Shown here piece by piece: positions 7,258 through 13,347 of a DNA stretch of 15,778 bases. Every line of letters starts with the position of its first letter. The first letter of the stretch is position 1. Source of the stretch: Muribaculaceae bacterium (GTDB taxonomy: Bacteria; Bacteroidota; Bacteroidia; Bacteroidales; Muribaculaceae); NCBI GenBank assembly GCA_016287065.1, contig JAEEVB010000019.1, forward strand, positions 1-15,778. The letters run 5' to 3'. The position numbers and the translations under genes are program-made. Below the pieces are notes generated by a model that was not told the origin of the DNA, did no database searches, and worked only from the letters and a program-made list of their open reading frames with translations.

Positions 7258-7289
7258 CAAAGTTACGAACATTTTTTTAATTGAACAAA
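7258..7289 (-). promoter_or_regulatory. Bacteroidetes primary-sigma promoter of rpoD
   Basis: On the minus strand TTTG (7286-7289) is followed after 20 bp by TAACTTTG (7258-7265), fitting the -33/-7 consensus TTTG/TAnnTTTG. Transcription would start near 7251, leaving a leader of about 18 nt before the ATG at 7233. This is the best such promoter in the window and implies rpoD transcribes its own gene. Confidence 0.7.
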
Positions 7290-7369
7290 AAAGAATCTCA
7301 TTTTTCTCGGTTTTTCTCATAAAATCATTGTTTTTTCCTCACAATATAGGATTGCACTCAAAAAAATTC

Positions 7370-7606
7370 AAATGGGCTGGCAAAGATTTTTTTGCCAACT
7401 CGTTACAATCTGTAAGTATAACAATAATCATGCCACTCGCAACCGGCTGATTTCAACCCAATTCAGCCAACAGAATCACGAATCAAAAGCACGACTGCAC
7501 CCCTTCAAGGAGTGCAGTCGCGTGTATGAAAAAACAGTGCTTATTGTGTCGTTTTATCCCAATTCGGTCATTAGGATTTTTGTTAGAAGCCTAATGACCG
7601 ATTTTT
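7370..7606 (+). ncRNA. Possible structured small RNA in the rpoD-htrA intergenic region
   Basis: About 390 bp (7234-7623) between rpoD and htrA has no credible gene. It contains four inverted repeats in a row. These are TGGCAAA/TTTGCCA (7378-7384, 7391-7397), GGCTGA/TCAGCC (7445-7450, 7463-7468), CGACTGCAC/GTGCAGTCG (7492-7500, 7512-7520, with CCTT/AAGG continuing inside), and a 12-bp stem (7564-7575, 7590-7601) followed by TTTTT. The final hairpin with its T run reads as a terminator on the plus strand, where no protein gene ends. A plus-strand non-coding RNA would explain it. No clear promoter was found; TAGGATTG at 7347-7354 is one base from TAnnTTTG. I do not recognise an RNA family. Confidence 0.3.
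7564..7606. terminator. Strong hairpin with T run downstream of htrA
   Basis: TCGGTCATTAGG (7564-7575) pairs perfectly with CCTAATGACCGA (7590-7601). TTTTT follows on the plus strand (7602-7606), so the classic orientation is plus. It also lies 18 bp past the stop codon of the minus-strand protease gene, and could end that transcript without a U tract. Confidence 0.7.
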
Positions 7607-7623
7607 GGGGGGCATTGCGACAA

Positions 7624-9153
7624 TTATTCGTCGGTGAGATCAACGGCGCAGTATTCCTTCTTGCCAGTGGGATAGATGCCGGTGATGAACATCACCTTGT
7701 CGGAATCGGCCGAGCGCATAATCTCGTTGTAGATATCCTCCACATCTTCCTTGCTGTTCACAGGAGTGCCATTGATGCTGGTGATCACCAGGCCATTCTT
7801 GATACCGGCACGCTTGAACTTGCCATCGACAATGCCGCTCACCTTCACGCCGCGCGAGATGTTCAGGTTGTCCTTCTCCTCGGCAGTGAGCTTCTGGAAA
7901 GCGCAGCCCAGTGAGGTGAAGTCGCTGCTCTTGGTGATCTTGGTTGTGCCCTGATCGTTCTTGAAAGTCACCGTAGTGGTGCGCAGTTTGTTGTCGCGAT
8001 AGTAAGCAAGTGTAGCCTTGTCGCCCGGACGCAGCTTGTTCATCTCTTCCTGCATCTCGCCGCTGTTCTTCACGGGAGCACCGTTGAGCTTCACAATCAC
8101 GTCACCCTCTTGCAGGCCGGCCTCCTTGGCAGCACTCAGGTCGTTGACCTTGGCCACATAGATGCCCTCCTTAGTAGCGGTGATGCCGTGTTCCTTGGCG
8201 CTCTCGGCGTCGAGTTCCTTGTACTGGATACCCAGCACGGCGCGCTGCACGGTGCCATATTGCTTGATGTCGGTGATAATCTTCTTCACAATGTTGCTGG
8301 GCACAGCAAACGAAAGGCCCGCATAGTTGCCCGTCTGCGAGAATATCATGGTGTTGATGCCAATGAGCTCGCCATCGGTATTCACCAGAGCACCGCCACT
8401 ATTGCCGGGATTCACGGCAGCATCGTGCTGAATGAAGGTCTTGATGCCCACGCTCGAACTCTCGGCCACGCCACGGCCCTTGGCACTGATGATGCCGGCC
8501 GTAACAGTAGAGTTCAGACCGAAGGGGTTACCCACGGCCAGCGCCCACTCGCCCACCTTCACATCGTCGCTGTTGGCAAAGGTGATGGGATGCAGGTCGG
8601 TGGCCGAAATCTTGATAAGCGCAAGGTCGGTGGTAGCGTCGGTGCCTATCACGCGCGCGTTATATTCACTATTGTCGTTGAGCGTCACGGTGAGCTTTTC
8701 GGCTCCATCCACCACATGGTTGTTGGTCACGATGTAACCGTCGTCGCTGATAATCACGCCTGAGCCCGAGCCACGAAGCTGCGGTTTCGACTCTCCCTTA
8801 GGCTGTTGTTGCTGCCTGCGCTGCTGGCCGCCATTGCCGCCCCAACCAGGGCCAAAGAAAAATTCAAACGGATCCCAGTCGTCGCTGCCACCAAAGAACT
8901 GCTGCTGACGCGAAGTGCCATAGTTCTTGATGCTCACCACGCTGTTCACAGTGCTCTCGGCAGCACGGCTGAAGTCGGGATACGAGCGCAGTTGTCCGGG
9001 TTCACGGTGTACTGCCGTTTTCACAAAGTTCTCGGCCTGAGCTGCAGCCTGGCCCACATACAGGTCTTGATTCTCATCTTGAGCAGCTGCCGTTGTAAGA
9101 CACAGCAGCACGCCGCCTGTAATTGCAAGAATGTTCTTTTTAATCTGTTTCAT
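7624..9153 (-). CDS. htrA: Do/HtrA family periplasmic serine protease (DegP/DegQ-like)
   Basis: This 509-residue protein should be a periplasmic protease and chaperone for misfolded envelope proteins. A signal peptide covers about 1-24 (cut near TAAA-QDEN). The trypsin-like domain has catalytic His146 (VTNNHVVDG), Asp176 (TDATTDLALIK) and Ser252 (NPGNSGGALV), all intact. A low-complexity linker rich in F/G/Q (about 86-120, with a QQRRQQQQ stretch) precedes the protease core, in the region that forms the LA loop or N-terminal segment in other Do proteases. PDZ1 covers about 303-400 (AGLQEGDVIVKLNG). A second, divergent PDZ covers about 410-495 (RAGIKNGLVITSINGTPV). Two cysteines, 417 and 502, lie in or beside PDZ2 and could pair in the periplasm. 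It is probably monocistronic. A TAnnTTTG box lies upstream. Confidence 0.95.
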   Translation of the reverse strand: MKQIKKNILAITGGVLLCLTTAAAQDENQDLYVGQAAAQAENFVKTAVHREPGQLRSYPDFSRAAESTVNSVVSIKNYGTSRQQQFFGGSDDWDPFEFFFGPGWGGNGGQQRRQQQQPKGESKPQLRGSGSGVIISDDGYIVTNNHVVDGAEKLTVTLNDNSEYNARVIGTDATTDLALIKISATDLHPITFANSDDVKVGEWALAVGNPFGLNSTVTAGIISAKGRGVAESSSVGIKTFIQHDAAVNPGNSGGALVNTDGELIGINTMIFSQTGNYAGLSFAVPSNIVKKIITDIKQYGTVQRAVLGIQYKELDAESAKEHGITATKEGIYVAKVNDLSAAKEAGLQEGDVIVKLNGAPVKNSGEMQEEMNKLRPGDKATLAYYRDNKLRTTTVTFKNDQGTTKITKSSDFTSLGCAFQKLTAEEKDNLNISRGVKVSGIVDGKFKRAGIKNGLVITSINGTPVNSKEDVEDIYNEIMRSADSDKVMFITGIYPTGKKEYCAVDLTDE

Positions 9154-9225
9154 AATACTATATTGTTAAAATTTGAGTCGGTTTTAATATTTCAATCGTT
9201 AAAATTAACTTTTCAAACGACACCC

Positions 9226-9233
9226 CAAAAGTA
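9226..9233 (-). promoter_or_regulatory. Candidate -7 box (TACTTTTG) of htrA
   Basis: On the minus strand TACTTTTG matches TAnnTTTG. ATTG at 9253-9256, 19 bp upstream, is one base from the TTTG -33 element. The leader would be about 65 nt. Confidence 0.45.
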
Positions 9234-9620
9234 CATCATTATTTTGCAAAAACAATAGCGCACACCTTCATTTTAAACTAATTTAATAGGATTTTTCCCA
9301 CTTTTCATATTCTTTAAAAGTGCCACCGACGAAATAAACACTTTTGCACATTTCCACGACATGAAGCACGGTGGCGCCCTATTCATCGGCTTCACCTATT
9401 AAATAAAAAACAATAAAAAGTGCCACTCAGGCAATCAAGAGAAAATGTTTTCATGCCAACCCGCTTGCCACACATTATCGTTCACACAAAAAAAATGCAT
9501 ATTTATCATTTATTTAATAATAAGGTGTCATTCAAGCAAAACAATTACAATAAATCAGAAATTTCTACGAAATAAATGTTTATTTTTGCAAATATTGCTT
9601 GCTAATCAAAAAAATATTAC

Positions 9621-9628
9621 TAAATTTG
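9621..9628 (+). promoter_or_regulatory. Candidate -7 box (TAAATTTG) of the adhesin-like gene
   Basis: TAAATTTG matches TAnnTTTG 93 bp before the ATG at 9722. Transcription from about 9635 would place the three CTTCTATT repeats inside the leader. No good TTTG lies 20 bp upstream, so TATTTTTG at 9581-9588 remains an alternative. Confidence 0.4.
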
Positions 9629-9650
9629 AGGGTGAAATTGATGACAATTA

Positions 9651-9680
9651 CTTCTATTGGACTTCTATTTGGCTTCTATT
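9651..9680. repeat. Three CTTCTATT direct repeats spaced 11 bp apart
   Basis: CTTCTATT occurs at 9651-9658, 9662-9669 and 9673-9680, each separated by 3 bp to give an exact 11-bp period close to one helical turn. The array lies 41-71 bp before the start codon of the adhesin-like gene. It could be an operator or a leader RNA element. Confidence 0.6.
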
Positions 9681-9721
9681 AGCGATTTATTAACATATTT
9701 ATTCACTTAAAAATCAAACCT

Positions 9722-12700
9722 ATGAGACAAAAGTTACTGTTTACTCTTGTTGCTCTGGCTTTAGGGGCTTTCTCGTCCTTGAATGCTCAGAATAACTTGA
9801 CAGTGTACGAGGGCGAAGCCACAAATGCTTACGTCCCTGTCTACGGCTTCTATGCTGATGCTTTCCAAAAGATTGACATGGTCATGCCAGCCGCAGATCT
9901 CAGCGAAATGGAAGGTGGTACTATCAACAGCATCACCTGGTATCTTGCCTCTCCGGCTGCCGAAGCCTGGGGTGGAAACTTCCAGATTTACATGGTAGAA
10001 GTTCCTGGAACTTCCCCTGCTGCCTACATCAACGAGGAGATTGCCACCCTCGTCTATGAGGGGCCACTTGATGGCACAAGCGAGAAATTGAGCATCGAGC
10101 TCGCCACTCCTTACGCCTATCAAGGTGGCAATCTGCTCATTGCTGTTCGTCAAACCGAAAAGGGTACCTACAAGAGTGCCACTTTCAAAGGCTCAGAAGT
10201 TGCTGGCGCTGCCCTGCAAGGCTACAGCTACAGCTCTCTTGACGCTGTCAACTTGAACGTGCGCGACTTCCTGCCCCAAACTCTGTTTGAGTACACTCCG
10301 GGCAGCGGCGTTGTTTACTACAAGCCCAAGAACCTGCAGGTGACCAACATTGGCACTGACGCTGCTACACTCACTTGGGAGCCTGGTAGCACCGAGACCT
10401 CTTGGAACATTGAGTGCAAGAAGGCTGCCGATACAGAGTGGACCGCTGTGGGTGCCGCTACTGCCACCACCTACACTCTCGAAGACCTGACCAATGCCAC
10501 TCCCTATGATGTGCGTGTCCAGGCCGACTACGGCGATGGCAACCTCAGTGGCTGGGCTCCGACCTCATTTGCCACATTGGCTTGTGAAGAAAGCGACATG
10601 GGCGAAGTTGAGTACAGCCTTACCGACTCTTATGGTGACGGTTGGAATGCCGGTGGCAAACTCCAGATTTGCTACGCCGGAACCGACATTGTGGTTCAAG
10701 AACTTGCCTTACCCTCAGGCAACAGTGCTGAAGGCACCTTCAAACTGTGCTACGGCGTTGACTACGACCTCAATTGGGTAGGCGGATCTTACCTCTATGA
10801 GGTTGGCTTCGTGCTCACCGGCCCTGAAGGCGAAACCATCTATGAACAAACTCCCTCTTCTAGCTCTGAAGCAACTCTGGCTGCTGGTACCCTCGTTACC
10901 TTCCAGATTCACATGAACACTTGCCCGCGTCCCACCGATGTTGTAGCAAGCAATGTTACTTATAACAGCGCTACCATCAGCTGGACTCCCGGCACTGACG
11001 AGCAAGACTTGTTCGAAGTAGCTTATGGTCTCCCCGGCTTCGATCCCGAGACTGCAACTCCCGTTCAGGCTAACGCTGCTACTATCAACCTCACCGAGTT
11101 GGCCGAAAATGCCGCTTACGATGTGTATGTTCGCAGCATCTGCACCGCCGACGATCACAGCCGCTGGAGCAAAGTGTACACATTCACTACTCCGCTGCGC
11201 TTCCCCTTGCCCGTTAATCTTGAAATCAACGACATCACCGCCAAGAGCGCTAACGCTACTTGGACTGGCGATGCTCAGGCTTACAACTTCCGCTATCGTC
11301 TCAAGACTGGTCTTGACGAAAACTTCGAGTACAACGGCGACGAGCTTCCTGCTGGATGGGTTCCTGCTAACCTCACCAACAAAGATGCTGATGGCGACGG
11401 ACACTCATGGCAAGTTCTTAAGATTACAAACTGGAACATGAGTGGTACTACACTTACCGCTGCTGATGGTGACTACTGCATCGTATCAGAGTCAAAAACA
11501 ATTGAAGGTAGCACTGCAGTAACTGGTGACAACTGGCTTATCAGCTCGAAGGTTGATTTGGGTGGAACTCTTGAGGTTTCGTCTGCTGACCTCGGCGCTG
11601 ACTATGCTGAGAGTTTCAGCGTACTGGTTTCTACAACTGGCACCGCTCCCGAAGACTTCGTTTCACTTGGAACAGTGAATACTCCTGGCGAGTTGAACAC
11701 ATGGTTGAAGTCTGAGTTTGACCTGAGTGCTTACGAGGGACAGACTGGCTATGTAGCCATCCGTCACCAGCCAAATGGCAGCACTGGTTACATCCTCTTG
11801 ATCGACGCAGTTAAAATCAATGGCGTAGAAGGTGCTGAATGGACTGTTCTGAACAACGTTAATCCTCCTGTTGCAATGGAAGGCTTGACTCCTGGCACAA
11901 CTTATGAGGCTCAGGTACAGGGTGTCTTTGAAGATGGCAACTCCTTGTGGACCGATGTCGTCAACTTCACCACACTGGCCGCCGATGCAATGCCCGAGAA
12001 CCTTGCCATCACTGAGGTGACCGCTACCTCGGCCAAGGCTGAGTGGATTGGCTCGCAAGATGCTTACAATTTACGCTATCGCACAGCTGCCGTCAAGAAT
12101 GGTGTTAACGAAGACTTCACTGGTTATGAAACAGGTGCTGTGCCCACTGGCTGGACACTCATCGACGCCGATGGCGACGGACAGAACTGGTATGTATGGA
12201 ATCTCACACTTGATGATGGTACTGTACAGACCACATTCTCTTCTAACAGCTACATCAACAACTATGGTCCTCTGACTCCCGACAACTGGGCAATTTCTCC
12301 ACAGACCAAGCTCGGTGCTCAAGTGAGCTTCGATGCATGGGGACAGGATCCCAGCTATGCTGCCGAGCACTTCCAGGTATATGTTAGCACAACTGGCACC
12401 GAAATTGCCGACTTCACTCCTATCTCGGATGAAATGGTAGCAACTGGCGTTCAGACCACTTATACCTTCGAACTTGGCGAGAATGCAGGCAAGATGGGTT
12501 ACATCGCAATCCGTCACTTCAACTGCACCGACATGTATATCCTGAATGTCAGCAACTTCTACATGCCTGGCGAAGAAGAGGATGTTCCTGCTGGCGAATG
12601 GATTGTGCTCAACAATGTTACCTCTCCTGCTGCTATCACTGGTCTCAAGCCCGCAACCACCTATGAGGCACAAGTTCAGGGTGTTGTGAACCGTGACACC

Positions 12701-13258
12701 GAATGGACTAACAGCGTGTTCTTCACTACCGAGGAGGCCGAGTTCTTCGTGGCTGGTGGATTCAATGGCTGGGATTGGAACAATGGTCTCGCAATCGATC
12801 CCACCGAGGGTGCTACCTTCGATGTGGTTAACGATCCCGCCGATCCCGAAAGCATGGAATTCAAGATTGTCACCTTCGGCGATGATGGAGAACCCGTATG
12901 GTTTGGTGGTCTTGATGAAAACGATGTTAACTACTTCGAAATCAACGAAGGCCTCCTTAACAGAGAGATTGACCTCTACGACGATGGCGCTAACTTCCGT
13001 CTGACCGCTGAAGGCAACTACACTGTGAAGCTGGTTGAGGAAGAAGGCAGCAAGGCACTTGTTGAAGGCCTCAAGTTGGTGGTTATCAAGAACGACACTC
13101 CAAGTGTTTCTGTAACCGACATCAACGGCAAGACTGTTGCTGGTGTGAAGTATGTGAACCTCGCCGGTATCGAGAGCGACAAGCCCTTCGAAGGCGTGAA
13201 CATCGTGGTTACTACCTTCACCGATGGTACCAAGGCTGCTACCAAAGTTATCAAATAA
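9722..13258 (+). CDS. Secreted multidomain adhesin-like protein with fibronectin III and cleaved-adhesin-type domains
   Basis: This 1178-residue protein is probably exported and surface-attached; no enzyme motif is visible. A signal peptide spans 1-22 (cut near LNA-QNN). Residues 25-195 form a beta-rich module. Fibronectin III domains lie at about 202-288 and 402-492, separated by a module containing DSYGDGWN (302-309). Two tandem units of about 260 residues follow (495-754 and 756-1002). Each is a fibronectin III fold split after AYNFRYR or AYNLRYR (520, 781) by a choice-of-anchor-J/cleaved-adhesin type insert containing DADGDG (555, 815), and resumes at EWTVLNN or EWIVLNN (706, 959). Residues about 1008-1105 begin FFVAGGFNGWDWN and resemble SusE/SusF carbohydrate-binding modules. 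The tail (VKYVNLAG to KVIK) resembles a type A T9SS sorting signal. Binding of host or glycan is inference. The gene has its own terminator. Confidence 0.88.
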   Translation: MRQKLLFTLVALALGAFSSLNAQNNLTVYEGEATNAYVPVYGFYADAFQKIDMVMPAADLSEMEGGTINSITWYLASPAAEAWGGNFQIYMVEVPGTSPAAYINEEIATLVYEGPLDGTSEKLSIELATPYAYQGGNLLIAVRQTEKGTYKSATFKGSEVAGAALQGYSYSSLDAVNLNVRDFLPQTLFEYTPGSGVVYYKPKNLQVTNIGTDAATLTWEPGSTETSWNIECKKAADTEWTAVGAATATTYTLEDLTNATPYDVRVQADYGDGNLSGWAPTSFATLACEESDMGEVEYSLTDSYGDGWNAGGKLQICYAGTDIVVQELALPSGNSAEGTFKLCYGVDYDLNWVGGSYLYEVGFVLTGPEGETIYEQTPSSSSEATLAAGTLVTFQIHMNTCPRPTDVVASNVTYNSATISWTPGTDEQDLFEVAYGLPGFDPETATPVQANAATINLTELAENAAYDVYVRSICTADDHSRWSKVYTFTTPLRFPLPVNLEINDITAKSANATWTGDAQAYNFRYRLKTGLDENFEYNGDELPAGWVPANLTNKDADGDGHSWQVLKITNWNMSGTTLTAADGDYCIVSESKTIEGSTAVTGDNWLISSKVDLGGTLEVSSADLGADYAESFSVLVSTTGTAPEDFVSLGTVNTPGELNTWLKSEFDLSAYEGQTGYVAIRHQPNGSTGYILLIDAVKINGVEGAEWTVLNNVNPPVAMEGLTPGTTYEAQVQGVFEDGNSLWTDVVNFTTLAADAMPENLAITEVTATSAKAEWIGSQDAYNLRYRTAAVKNGVNEDFTGYETGAVPTGWTLIDADGDGQNWYVWNLTLDDGTVQTTFSSNSYINNYGPLTPDNWAISPQTKLGAQVSFDAWGQDPSYAAEHFQVYVSTTGTEIADFTPISDEMVATGVQTTYTFELGENAGKMGYIAIRHFNCTDMYILNVSNFYMPGEEEDVPAGEWIVLNNVTSPAAITGLKPATTYEAQVQGVVNRDTEWTNSVFFTTEEAEFFVAGGFNGWDWNNGLAIDPTEGATFDVVNDPADPESMEFKIVTFGDDGEPVWFGGLDENDVNYFEINEGLLNREIDLYDDGANFRLTAEGNYTVKLVEEEGSKALVEGLKLVVIKNDTPSVSVTDINGKTVAGVKYVNLAGIESDKPFEGVNIVVTTFTDGTKAATKVIK

Positions 13259-13288
13259 GAAATCTCTTTTTGAATAACTCCAATAAAA

Positions 13289-13319
13289 AAACTCTCGCCA
13301 AAATGGCGAGAGTTTTTTT
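13289..13319. terminator. Bidirectional terminator between convergent surface-protein genes
   Basis: AAACTCTCGCCA (13289-13300) pairs perfectly with TGGCGAGAGTTT (13304-13315) around a 3-base loop. T runs follow on the plus strand and A runs precede it (T on minus). It lies 30 bp after one stop codon and about 29 bp before the other gene's stop, so it can end both transcripts. Confidence 0.92.
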
Positions 13320-13347
13320 GTTTTGTTTGCTATTGAATAATAAACTG

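Larger units (their letters stand above)
9154..9721. promoter_or_regulatory. 568-bp AT-rich divergent region between htrA and the adhesin-like gene
   Basis: This region must hold promoters for both flanking genes. I see no credible gene in it. It contains a direct repeat AAAAGTGCCAC (9316-9326 and 9416-9426), a 9-bp inverted repeat with one wobble (9320-9328 with 9369-9377, core GCCACCG/CGGTGGC) around a 40-base loop, and three phased CTTCTATT copies near the plus-strand gene. A second TAnnTTTG match, TATTTTTG, lies at 9581-9588. Confidence 0.5.

Noticed and set aside
7372..7914. 180-codon plus-strand open frame starting in the rpoD-htrA gap
   Set aside because: Most of it is antisense to the htrA C-terminus and it reads through the hairpin terminator at 7564-7606. 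No family pattern is visible.
9445..9693. 82-codon plus-strand open frame in the htrA-adhesin gap
   Set aside because: Its composition (I, K, N, F, L) is that of translated AT-rich spacer. It has no ribosome site or motif and overlaps the promoter boxes and the CTTCTATT repeats.
9722..13258. Gingipain-like protease identity for the large adhesin-like protein
   Set aside because: It shares the cleaved-adhesin-type domain with gingipain haemagglutinin regions, but no caspase-like catalytic domain is present.
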